Source: Bifidobacteriaceae bacterium | GTDB taxonomy: Bacteria > Actinomycetota > Actinomycetes > Actinomycetales > WQXJ01 | Assembly (NCBI GenBank): GCA_031278675.1 | Contig: JAITJY010000030.1 | Span: 1 to 7,738, forward strand | Direction: 5' to 3' | Length of the DNA stretch: 7,738 nt | Part shown: one piece after another, positions 1-6,155 of the stretch | How the letters are laid out: each line of letters opens with the position of its first letter | Numbering within the stretch: the stretch's first letter is position 1 | Notes under the pieces: generated by a model | What the model saw: only the letters and a program-made list of their open reading frames with translations | Told to the model about the DNA's origin: nothing | The model's database searches: none | Translations under genes and position numbers: made by a program

Positions 1-42
1 ATCCTCCCCGCCTACGAGCCGCACTACCTCTCTGAGGCATAA
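1..42 (+). CDS. C-terminal end of an unidentified protein (partial)
   Basis: The first 13 codons read ILPAYEPHYLSEA and then TAA. Eleven of the 13 codons end in G or C, as expected for coding DNA in this GC-rich genome, and no later reading frame continues it. The gene begins outside the window. The residues are too few to assign a family, and I do not recognise them. A chance open frame at the window edge remains possible. Confidence 0.45.
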   Translation: MLPAYEPHYLSEA

Positions 43-121
43 CGCCCGGCCCAGCGCTTACCCAGCGGAATCACCCGCCGCCAACCCGAGCCAACCCGCT
101 ATGATCGCAAGTGGAGATCAT

Positions 122-150
122 CCGTTCTCCCTGGTCAACCCAGGAAACGG
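122..150. other. Stem-loop downstream of the first gene
   Basis: CCGTT and CCTGG pair with CCAGG and AACGG around a 5-base loop (135-139), with a small asymmetric internal bulge (CTC against A). It lies about 80 bases after the stop at 42 and could end that transcript, but there is no T-run behind it, so a terminator role is only possible. Confidence 0.25.
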
Positions 151-197
151 GCGTTCACCGGAGCCGACCGCAGGCGACCTAAGAATGGTCGAATCAG

Positions 198-233
198 CCA
201 GGGGGCCCCGGGTTCAAATCCCGGCATCCCGAC
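198..233 (+). other. 3' fragment of a tRNA-Pro-like gene (possible attachment-site scar)
   Basis: A perfect T-arm is visible: stem CCGGG (208-212), loop TTCAAAT (213-219), stem CCCGG (220-224). It is followed by a 7-base acceptor strand CATCCCG (225-231) and an A discriminator at 232. The matching 5' strand would be CGGGATG. A C1-G72 pair with A73 is characteristic of bacterial tRNA-Pro. No CGGGATG-like start, D-arm or proper anticodon loop lies in the preceding 90 bases; the place where the anticodon loop should be (191-197) lacks the universal T33. The opposite strand reads RDLNPGPPG, a frequent spurious translation of tRNA 3' ends. A 3' half-tRNA without its 5' half is what integration of a phage or island into a tRNA gene leaves behind. 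No integrase is seen in the window. Confidence 0.55.
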
Positions 234-526
234 ATCTTGCCGGGCGTATCGCCTGGCAACAAGGCCCGCCAAGCCAAAGCCGTCATGTAGCTGGCGTTCG
301 GGCTGGCCGTGCGCCACGGAGTTTTGCCCGCAACCCGAGGCACGGCATTGTCCGGTTGCTTGAAATGACTGACGAACTCTGGCGCGACCACATCGGACCA
401 GCCTCACTGGCCGCGCCAACGTCCTGCAGGTGACTGCTCCGTTCCTAGTCGCGCGGGGCGCGGCCTAGCCACATATCCGCCACCTGCACAAACACAAAAC
501 CAGACGGATCGACCCGGCCAGGTCAG

Positions 527-580
527 TGGTCACAACTGCGGGTAACAGCCAAAAACCGACGTTACCCGCAGTTATGACCA
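527..580 (-). terminator. Strong inverted repeat, probable terminator of the deacetylase gene
   Basis: Two 20-base arms (527-546 and 561-580) are complementary except at one position (533 against 574), around a 14-base loop. In the minus-strand transcript that position becomes a G-U pair, so the hairpin is fully paired on that strand and imperfect on the other. It starts 59 bases after the minus-strand stop at 640. No T-run follows the stem, but the loop carries five T on the minus strand. Factor-independent terminators without a U-tract have been described in actinobacteria. The arms could alternatively be a dispersed repeat. Confidence 0.5.
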
Positions 581-639
581 ACCGACAGGCTCGGAGTTCG
601 GCTCGGCCCGGCTCGGCTTGCCGATGGACGGAGGCCGCC

Positions 640-1485
640 TTACGGGTGCAGGCCCGAATAGATTGCTTGGCCAGGGCCGATCGGCTCGTTGAACAACTCA
701 GGGATTGTGACCAATTCGTAACCTTTGGCTTTGAGTCCAGCAACTATTTCGGGCAGGGCTTGAGCGGTTTCAGCGACGGTGTCATGCATCAAGATGATCG
801 AGCCCGGCTTCGCATCATTGATGGCATGATCAGCGATCTTGGCCGGATCATGCGAGGACCAGTCCTCAGTATCCACGTTCCACAAGATGAACGCCTTGCC
901 GGTGCAGGCTGCCAGAACCGAATCATTCCAACTCCCATACGGCGGCCGCACCAGGATGGTGTCAACCCCGCTCGCGGCCTTGATAGCGGCGGCTGTACGG
1001 TCGGCATCGGCGCAGGCCTCTGCCGCCGACCGCTTGCGCATGTCCGCATGGTTCCACGAGTGACCCCCCAGCGCGTGGCCGTCCGCCACCTGCCGCGCAA
1101 CCTGGTCCGGCCGCAGCTCCGTGTTCCGGCCCGTGTTGAAGAAGGTCGCCCTAACGCCCAGTTCAGCCAGCTTGTCCAGCAGCGCATCCGAATTCGCCGA
1201 GGGCCCGTCGTCGAACGTCAGTGCTACACATGCCACCTGCCCGCAGTCGATGCCGCCCGGCCCTCCAGGCGTCGGCTGCGGCGGTTCCGGCAATGCACTG
1301 GGTGGCGCCGCTTTCGTCACTTCCAAGTCCGCCGCCACCGTGTCGGTGACTTCCGGGGCCGGGGTGGCCTGATCCATCGCCTGGCTCGGCAACAAGAAAC
1401 TAAAAGCCACCAGGCCAAGACCTAGCACACCAACAACGATCGGCAGCGAAGCACGCCACATTCCCAACCTTGGCTTAGAGCCCAT
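640..1485 (-). CDS. Polysaccharide deacetylase (NodB homology domain, CE4 family), secreted or anchored
   Basis: This 281-residue protein probably removes N-acetyl groups from a cell-wall or surface polysaccharide outside the membrane; the substrate cannot be read from the sequence. Residues 13-32 form one hydrophobic segment after a basic N-terminus, so it is a signal peptide (possible cleavage after SQA, residue 36) or an anchor. A Pro/Ala-rich linker (about 37-78) leads to the NodB domain. All five CE4 motifs are present: TFDDGP (90-95, catalytic base D92 and metal ligand D93), HSWNH (142-146, metal ligands), RPPYG (180-184), DTEDW (205-209) and LMHD (232-235). Cys81 and Cys86 flank the first strand and may form a disulfide. 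The ATG at 1485 follows GGAAGGGGAG at a suitable distance. The frame stays open upstream to 1884, but that part is Arg-rich and unlike any exported protein. It is a single gene, divergent from the M13 peptidase gene. Confidence 0.93.
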   Translation of the reverse strand: MGSKPRLGMWRASLPIVVGVLGLGLVAFSFLLPSQAMDQATPAPEVTDTVAADLEVTKAAPPSALPEPPQPTPGGPGGIDCGQVACVALTFDDGPSANSDALLDKLAELGVRATFFNTGRNTELRPDQVARQVADGHALGGHSWNHADMRKRSAAEACADADRTAAAIKAASGVDTILVRPPYGSWNDSVLAACTGKAFILWNVDTEDWSSHDPAKIADHAINDAKPGSIILMHDTVAETAQALPEIVAGLKAKGYELVTIPELFNEPIGPGQAIYSGLHP

Positions 1486-1920
1486 CCGCTGGTCACTCCC
1501 CTTCCCTCGACGGTCCGGTACCTCCGGCCGTGTGTGGAGTCCCCTAGGGCCGCAGACCGCCGCGACCAGAATAGCTCTTCGAACATCTGTGATGTGACCG
1601 ACCCGCCGGTGAATCCGCCAGGTGGCCGGGCGGTCCGCCACCCCAGGGGCTCCGTGTGTATTGTGGCGCTTCCCCGAGGCCCGCTCCTCCCCCGCAGGTA
1701 CGTGTATCGCCATGCGGTCTCCGCCTTGAGGACCTCTCGCCGATGCCGTCCAATCCGCTAAGCGCCTTCCCTCACCGCCCAGCGCCACCCACCAGCGCGA
1801 GGCCCCCGCCCTGCAGGCACCCCAAACCCGCCGCCTGGCGCGACCATCAGCGCGGCCGAAACTGGGGCTGGTTCGGGGGGGCACGTCATCGGGCGCCGGG
1901 CGGTCCCGTAGGGTGGACGA
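1486..1920. other. Divergent intergenic region with small palindromes
   Basis: These 435 bases separate two divergently transcribed genes and must hold both promoters. No protein gene is supported. Visible structure: ACATC-TGT-GATGT (1583-1595), a perfect 5-bp operator-like palindrome; GGTGGC (1621-1626) paired with GCCACC (1637-1642); and CCCC-A-GGGG (1641-1649) next to it. I could not find a convincing -35/-10 pair for the deacetylase. Confidence 0.4.
1909..1914 (+). promoter_or_regulatory. -10 box (TAGGGT) directly upstream of the peptidase start, leaderless type
   Basis: TAGGGT fits the actinobacterial TAnnnT -10 pattern and lies 6 bases before the ATG at 1921. Transcription starting about 7 bases downstream would begin on the start codon and give a leaderless mRNA. 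The rpiB gene has the same arrangement (TAGGAT, 6 bases, GTG). The overlapping AGGGTGG could instead act as a weak ribosome binding site. No clear -35 is seen. Confidence 0.4.
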
Positions 1921-3912
1921 ATGGCTAATTCAGGCATTGTGCGGGAGTATTTCGATTCGGGGCGGCGCGTCCAAGATGACCTATACGGGCACGTCAACGG
2001 CAAATGGTTGGACTCGTTCCAGATCCCGGCGGACCGCGGGTCGGACGGCGCGATCCGCGAACTGGCGGACCGGGCGGAGGTGGAGACGCGGGAAATTATC
2101 GAATCGCAGCCGCCGGACTCCCTGATCGGTGCGCTCTACACCTCGTTCATGGATGAAGCGCGGGTCGAGGCGCTCGGGCTCGCCCCGATCCTGCCGGAAC
2201 TGGACCAGATCGAACGAGCGCCCGGCGCCGAAGCGCTGGCCAGGGTGTCCGGGACGCTGGGACGAGGCGGGATCGACGGCGCCATCGGCCTGTTCGTGGA
2301 CACGGACCCGGCCGCCCCGAACCGCTACGTGCTGAACCTGCACCAGGGCGGGTTGGGCCTGCCGGATGAGGCGTATTACCGCGAGGATCAGCACGCCAAG
2401 GTCCGCGAAGCCTACCGCGCCCATATCATACATATGTTCGCATTAGTACAAGATGCCCTGCACGATGCCGACCGCCTCACCACCGTGCACACCTCCCCAG
2501 CCGAGGCCGCAGACAAGATCTTCGCGCTGGAAGCGCGCCTGGCCGCAGCGCATTGGGATGTCGTCAAGGACCGGGATGCGACCGCGACCTACAATCCGAT
2601 GGACTTCACCGGCCTGCGCACATTGGCGCCAGGATTCCCGTGGGAAGAATGGCGATCCGCACTTACCGGCCCGGCCGATCCGGGCATCGACTGGAGCGCT
2701 CTAGTCGTAATGGAGCCGTCATTCTTAGAAGAGTTGGCGGTGGCGTGGCGTGACGTACCCCTAGATGACTGGAAACTGTGGGCCACTTGGCGGGTGATCC
2801 AGGCCCGCTCCGCCCTGGGGCCAGACGCAATTGTCCAAGCATCCTTCGACTTCTACGGACGGGTGCTCAACGGTAGCGAGAAACTCCGTGACCGGTGGAA
2901 ACGAGGAGTTGGGCTGGTCGGTTCCGTCCTCGGTGAAGCCGTTGGCCGGGTTTATGTAGAACGCCATTTCCCACCTGAAAACAAGGCCCGAATGGAACAG
3001 CTGGTGGCGGACCTGATCGAAGCTTACCGCCGGTCGATCAAGGCCCTGACTTGGTTGGGTGATGAAACCAAACAACGCGCCCTGGAAAAACTCGAACAAT
3101 TCACCCCGAAAATCGGTTACCCGAACAAATGGCGCGACTATTCAGCACTGCGTCTGGACCCGCTGGATTTGATCGGTAACGCGCGCGCTGCTGCGTCCTT
3201 TGAAACGGATCGAGAACTGCGGAAACTGGCGGGTCCGGTAGACCGCGAAGAATGGTTCATGACCCCACAAACTGTCAACGCCTATTACAATCCGGGAATG
3301 AATGAGATTGTTTTCCCGGCGGCGATCCTCCAACCCCCGTTCTTCGTGGCGACAGCGGATCCTGCGGCCACTTATGGCGGGATAGGTGGCGTCATTGGGC
3401 ACGAGATTGGCCACGGCTTCGATGATCAGGGCTCGAAATATGACGGAGCAGGCCGCCTGATCGACTGGTGGACGGACGCCGACCGGGCTGCGTTCGAAGA
3501 ACGCACCAAAGCGCTGATAGCCCAATACGATGCGTTCGAACTCGATCTGCCGGACGGACCGCGCCACATCAACGGAGCGTTGACCATTGGCGAAAACATC
3601 GGTGACCTGGGTGGACTCGCGATCGCTTGGCAGGCCTACCGCATCGCCTTGGAACGCGACGGGCTGTTGGACGGCCCCGTGATCGAAGGCCTTACAGCTG
3701 CTGAACGGTTCTTCTATGGCTGGGCGCAATGCTGGCGGCAAAAGACCAGGCCACAGCTAGCGGAAACGCTCCTGGCCGTTGATCCGCACTCGCCTGCGCA
3801 ATTCCGTTGCAACGGTGTGGTGGCGAACCTGGATGTGTTCTACGACACCTTCAATGTGTCCCCAGGCGACGCCCTCTACCTGCCCCCGGATCAGCGCGTC
3901 ACCATTTGGTAA
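1921..3912 (+). CDS. M13 family zinc metallopeptidase (neprilysin/PepO-like)
   Basis: This 663-residue protein has the full length of bacterial M13 endopeptidases, which cut short peptides inside a closed two-lobed chamber. The N-terminal lobe contains the family segment around GLGLPDEAYYRED. The catalytic lobe carries NAYYNPGMNEIVFPAAIL (from residue 453; the NAYY motif binds the substrate backbone), HEIGH (494-498: zinc ligands H494 and H498, catalytic E495) inside GHEIGHGFDDQGSKYDG, and ENIGD (558-562: third zinc ligand E558, D562). Near the end are DPHSPAQFRCNG and the usual short tail ending in Trp. There is no signal peptide or membrane segment, so it should act in the cytosol, for example in peptide turnover; the natural substrate is unknown. 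The ATG at 1921 begins the family-like sequence MANSGIVREYFDSG. It is convergent with cysE. Confidence 0.95.
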   Translation: MANSGIVREYFDSGRRVQDDLYGHVNGKWLDSFQIPADRGSDGAIRELADRAEVETREIIESQPPDSLIGALYTSFMDEARVEALGLAPILPELDQIERAPGAEALARVSGTLGRGGIDGAIGLFVDTDPAAPNRYVLNLHQGGLGLPDEAYYREDQHAKVREAYRAHIIHMFALVQDALHDADRLTTVHTSPAEAADKIFALEARLAAAHWDVVKDRDATATYNPMDFTGLRTLAPGFPWEEWRSALTGPADPGIDWSALVVMEPSFLEELAVAWRDVPLDDWKLWATWRVIQARSALGPDAIVQASFDFYGRVLNGSEKLRDRWKRGVGLVGSVLGEAVGRVYVERHFPPENKARMEQLVADLIEAYRRSIKALTWLGDETKQRALEKLEQFTPKIGYPNKWRDYSALRLDPLDLIGNARAAASFETDRELRKLAGPVDREEWFMTPQTVNAYYNPGMNEIVFPAAILQPPFFVATADPAATYGGIGGVIGHEIGHGFDDQGSKYDGAGRLIDWWTDADRAAFEERTKALIAQYDAFELDLPDGPRHINGALTIGENIGDLGGLAIAWQAYRIALERDGLLDGPVIEGLTAAERFFYGWAQCWRQKTRPQLAETLLAVDPHSPAQFRCNGVVANLDVFYDTFNVSPGDALYLPPDQRVTIW

Positions 3913-4048
3913 GCCGCGAGTCCGCCCCGCGCGGTGGCGCCCGTGGCGGCGAGGATGGCCGGTCAGGCCGGGACAATCCTCCCCCGCGCCCGATGCCGCC
4001 CGCCGCCGCCCCAGCCGCAGCATCCGACAAGCCTCCGGCCGCGCCCGC

Positions 4049-4077
4049 CGCCGGTCCAGGCGAACGCAGTACCGGCG
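4049..4077. terminator. Stem-loop between convergent genes, possible shared terminator
   Basis: CGCCGGT (4049-4055) pairs perfectly with ACCGGCG (4071-4077) around a 15-base loop. It lies in the 170-base gap between the ends of the M13 peptidase and cysE genes, 6 bases from the cysE stop. There is no T-run on either side and the loop is long, so this is a weak call. The rest of the gap is GC-rich sequence with no gene. Confidence 0.25.
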
Positions 4078-4082
4078 TGCCC

Positions 4083-4685
4083 CTAGATCCAGAGGGCGGC
4101 GTCCTCCAGGAGGCCTTGGTCGCGGGCTTTGACGCGGCGAGCCTTGCCCGGGACGCCGACAACGACGCCGGCAGGGGCGACATCGTGCACCACCACCGAA
4201 TTGGCGCCGATCCGGGCGCCATCGCCCACCTGGATGGGACCGAGCACCTTGGCGCCTGCACCCACCGTGACGTTGTTGCCGATCGTGGGGTGCCGTTTGC
4301 CTTTGACCATGGAGCGCCCACCGAGGGTGACGCCGTGGAAGAGGAGCACGTCATCGCCCACTTCGGTGGTCTCCCCAATCACCACGCCCATGCCGTGGTC
4401 AATGAACAGCCGCCGGCCCAACTGCGCGCCGGGATGGATCTCGACGCCGGTCCAAAACCGCGCGAACTGCGAAATCAAGCGGGCCGGTAATCTGAAGAGC
4501 GGCTCGCGCCACAGGCGGTGCGTCAGGCGGTGGACCCACAGGGCGTGAACGCCCGGGTAGGCGAGCGCCACCTCGATCTTGGTGCGGGCTGCGGGGTCCA
4601 AGCGCTGCGCCGTGGCGAGATCCTCGCGCAGCAGTGCCCAAAAACGCTTGGCCCCGCAGAGCGTCAACGGAAGCGGTGTTCCCAT
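4083..4685 (-). CDS. cysE: Serine O-acetyltransferase
   Basis: The enzyme transfers acetyl from acetyl-CoA to L-serine, giving O-acetylserine, the substrate of CysK. The 200-residue protein has an N-terminal helical part and a left-handed beta-helix of hexapeptide repeats (about 80-180). EIHPGA (82-87) and FIDHGMG (94-100) place the catalytic His at H97; its partner is Glu82 where E. coli CysE has Asp143. KRHPTIG holds H132, the equivalent of E. coli His193. The last residue is Ile200, the residue that in CysE proteins inserts into the CysK active site to form the cysteine synthase complex. It is second in the operon, behind cysK. The start is uncertain: this ATG fits the family length but has no ribosome binding site; a GTG at 4718, 10 bases after the cysK stop, would add 11 residues and fit translational coupling. 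Confidence 0.94.
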   Translation of the reverse strand: MGTPLPLTLCGAKRFWALLREDLATAQRLDPAARTKIEVALAYPGVHALWVHRLTHRLWREPLFRLPARLISQFARFWTGVEIHPGAQLGRRLFIDHGMGVVIGETTEVGDDVLLFHGVTLGGRSMVKGKRHPTIGNNVTVGAGAKVLGPIQVGDGARIGANSVVVHDVAPAGVVVGVPGKARRVKARDQGLLEDAALWI

Positions 4686-4728
4686 GGACACAATTATTGC
4701 CCGTACCGCCCAGGTCACCGACCTGTGG

Positions 4729-5670
4729 TCAGTCCAGCAGGTCGGAGTACAACACCGTTGTCAGGTAACGTTCACCGAAGTCCGGGATGATTGTCACAAT
4801 GACCTGACCAGCCGCTTCAGGCCGCTGAGCGTATTCAATGGCGGCTGCCAGCGCCGCACCCGAGGAGATCCCGATAAGCAAACCTTCTTCTGTTGCGGCG
4901 GCTCGGGCGGTGGCGATGGCGTCATCCGAGGCTATCCGGATGACCTCGTCGTAGATTTGCGTGTCGAGCACTTCGGGTACAAAGTTCGCGCCAATCCCCT
5001 GGATCTTGTGGGGGCCGGCCTTGCCCTCAGACAAGAGCGGCGATTCTGCCGGCTCTACCGCGATCACCTTGAGGGACGGCCTGCGGGCCTTGATGACCTG
5101 TCCAACCCCGGTGATGGTCCCGCCCGTGCCGACCCCACCAACCACCACATCGACCAGTCCGTCCGTATCCGCCCAGATCTCCTCAGCCGTGGTGCGGCGG
5201 TGGATTTCTGGATTCGCTTCGTTCTCGAACTGGCGGGCCAGGACGGCGCCCGGGCGTTCGGCGGCGATCTTTTCCGCAGCGGCGACAGCGCCCTTCATCC
5301 CCTCCGAAGCTGGGGTCAGGACCAACTCGGCGCCGAAGGCCCGCAGCAGCGCACGGCGTTCCTTGGACATCGATTCGGGCATTGTCAGCACCACGTGGTA
5401 GCCGCGGGCAGCGCCCACGAAAGCCAGTGCGATCCCCGTATTACCCGAGGTGCCTTCAACAATTGTGCCGCCCGGCCGCAGCGCACCCGCCCGTTCGGCC
5501 GCATCTACTATGGCGACCCCGATCCGGTCCTTGACGGACCCAGCCGGGTTATAGAACTCCAGTTTCCCAAGGACCTGCGCCCCCTTGGCCAAGTCCTTCG
5601 TCAGCCGGTTGATCCGCACCAGCGGCGTGTTACCGGTGATCTGGGAGGCATCGGCATAAATCTTGCTCAT
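4729..5670 (-). CDS. cysK: Cysteine synthase A (O-acetylserine sulfhydrylase)
   Basis: This PLP enzyme makes L-cysteine from O-acetylserine and sulfide in the cytosol. The 313 residues match the usual length. K47 in NPAGSVKDR is the lysine that binds PLP; EGTSGNTGIAL (72-82) binds the substrate carboxylate; GTGGTITG (181-188) holds the PLP phosphate; GISSGAA (267-273) provides the Ser contacting the PLP ring nitrogen. The ATG at 5670 follows GAAGGAG by 6 bases, an excellent ribosome binding site; a start at 5703 would lie before it and is not needed. The protein contains no cysteine at all, which suits an enzyme needed when cysteine is scarce. It is the first gene of a cysK-cysE operon, with a Cys-rich leader ORF about 310 bases upstream. 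Confidence 0.97.
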   Translation of the reverse strand: MSKIYADASQITGNTPLVRINRLTKDLAKGAQVLGKLEFYNPAGSVKDRIGVAIVDAAERAGALRPGGTIVEGTSGNTGIALAFVGAARGYHVVLTMPESMSKERRALLRAFGAELVLTPASEGMKGAVAAAEKIAAERPGAVLARQFENEANPEIHRRTTAEEIWADTDGLVDVVVGGVGTGGTITGVGQVIKARRPSLKVIAVEPAESPLLSEGKAGPHKIQGIGANFVPEVLDTQIYDEVIRIASDDAIATARAAATEEGLLIGISSGAALAAAIEYAQRPEAAGQVIVTIIPDFGERYLTTVLYSDLLD

Positions 5671-5696
5671 GGTTTTCTCCTTCGTGTCTTGCTGGG

Positions 5697-5730
5697 ACTT
5701 CAATTAGTTTCTAGTGTTTAGGCACAATTC
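5697..5730 (-). promoter_or_regulatory. AT-rich segment upstream of cysK, possible internal promoter
   Basis: This stretch is conspicuously AT-rich between GC-rich neighbours. On the minus strand TTGTGC is followed 15 bases later by TAATTG, a poor but possible -35/-10 pair, and CTAAACA and CTAGAAACTA form an imperfect direct repeat. It could be a second promoter or a regulator site for cysK in addition to the leader promoter. The match is weak. Confidence 0.3.
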
Positions 5731-5754
5731 CCTGGCGCGCCCGGCGATTGCCGG

Positions 5755-5832
5755 GGCTGGCTCTGGGTCTGGGTCTGCGGCTGGGTCTGCGGCTGGGTCT
5801 GGGTCTGGGCTTGGCTCTGGGGCTGGGCCTGG
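5755..5832 (-). repeat. Thirteen tandem hexamers in the cysK leader region
   Basis: Thirteen units of 6 bases run without interruption on the plus strand, as variants of GKCTGG (GTCTGG, GGCTGG, GTCTGC, CTCTGG and similar). On the minus strand, the direction of cysK, the transcript reads as repeats of the type CCAGAC: C-rich, low in G and with little ability to fold. That is the composition of Rho-loading (rut) sites. It lies between the leader-peptide stop (5979) and cysK (5670). Open frames across it exist only because the unit is a multiple of three. Confidence 0.75.
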
Positions 5833-5952
5833 CGGCGCCGGGGCCTGGGCGAGTGCCTGGGCCGTGCCGGGTTCAGCAGTCAGTTTCGCTGAAGGGATGC
5901 GGCCGGCTGGTGGCCAGTGCGTGGCTCGCGACCCGCCCAGGGCCTTCGGCGC

Positions 5953-5977
5953 CTGAGCCTTAGAGCGGAATGCTCAG
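5953..5977 (-). promoter_or_regulatory. Competing inverted repeats just behind the leader-peptide stop
   Basis: CTGAGC (5953-5958) and GCTCAG (5972-5977) are perfectly complementary with a 13-base loop, and begin 1 base after the leader stop codon. Inside the loop GAGC (5963-5966) can pair alternatively with GCTC (5972-5975). The heptamer TAGAGCG occurs twice, at 5961-5967 and at 5992-5998; the second copy covers the leader codons just before the Cys run. The central segment therefore has several possible partners, one of which a ribosome stalled on the Cys codons would cover. The alternative pairs are only 4 bp. Confidence 0.35.
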
Positions 5978-5978
5978 T

Positions 5979-6038
5979 TCAACAACAACAGTAGAGCGTC
6001 GAGACATCGCAGGTGCGCGAAGGGCTGCGCATGGTCAT
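5979..6038 (-). CDS. Cysteine-rich leader peptide upstream of cysK-cysE
   Basis: This 19-codon ORF encodes MTMRSPSRTCDVSTLYCCC. The first ATG (6038) lies 5 bases behind AAGGAG, a near-ideal ribosome binding site; a second in-frame ATG is at 6032. Four of the 19 residues are Cys: one TGC and then three TGT in a row directly before the TGA. TGT is the less favoured Cys codon in GC-rich genomes, so a ribosome short of charged tRNA-Cys should stall here. Cys-rich leader ORFs that attenuate cysteine-biosynthesis operons are known in mycobacteria, and the segment with Asp-Val, Ser, Leu and Cys resembles short actinobacterial leader peptides found before sulfur genes. The ORF points towards cysK, 308 bases downstream. 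The peptide itself probably has no function; its translation is the signal. A longer frame from 6173 exists but lacks a binding site. Confidence 0.72.
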   Translation of the reverse strand: MTMRSPSRTCDVSTLYCCC

Positions 6039-6125
6039 GGCGTCTCCTTGCCGCTCGTGGCGCCGGCGGCGCCAACCGATTAGGGCCGCACCATTCGCCG
6101 GCTCGGCGGCCGGTGGGCTCCGATC

Positions 6126-6155
6126 AGCATAGGCGCCGGTGCGGCGCTGCCGCAA
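6126..6155 (-). promoter_or_regulatory. Predicted promoter of the leader-cysK-cysE transcript
   Basis: On the minus strand TTGCGG (6155-6150) and TATGCT (6131-6126) are separated by 18 bases, a reasonable vegetative -35/-10 pair. Transcription would begin near 6119 and leave about 80 bases before the leader-peptide ATG at 6038. The call rests on motif and spacing only. Confidence 0.4.

Larger units (their letters stand above)
43..526. other. Region without a protein gene
   Basis: Apart from the tRNA fragment and the stem-loop at 122-150, I see no gene here. The small open frames on both strands have no ribosome binding site and no recognisable protein. A compact near-palindrome lies at 445-468: CGCGC (450-454), GGG loop, GCGCG (458-462), flanked by CTAG on both sides with one bulged base. 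Its role is unknown. Confidence 0.5.

Noticed and set aside
146..232. A complete tRNA of about 87 bases ending at 232
   Set aside because: CGGGCGT near 148 pairs poorly with the acceptor strand CATCCCG, and no D-arm or anticodon loop with T33 can be drawn.
526..1425. Long plus-strand ORF opposite the deacetylase
   Set aside because: It is antisense to a gene with all catalytic motifs intact. Its own translation is Arg-rich and resembles no family.
1580..1595. SOS (LexA) box, because TCGAAC occurs at 1579-1584
   Set aside because: The second half-site should be GTTCGA but reads GTGATG. Only one half matches, and neither neighbouring gene is a typical SOS gene.
1486..1884. N-terminal extension of the deacetylase to a 414-residue protein
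   Set aside because: The added part is Arg-rich, has no binding site, and would bury the signal/anchor segment 145 residues into the protein. The ATG at 1485 has a good binding site and places that segment correctly.
5714..5963. Gly/Ser- or Leu-rich small proteins on the plus strand across the hexamer repeat
   Set aside because: They are translations of the hexamer repeat, which is also a multiple of 3. They lack a binding site and lie in the leader region of cysK on the other strand.
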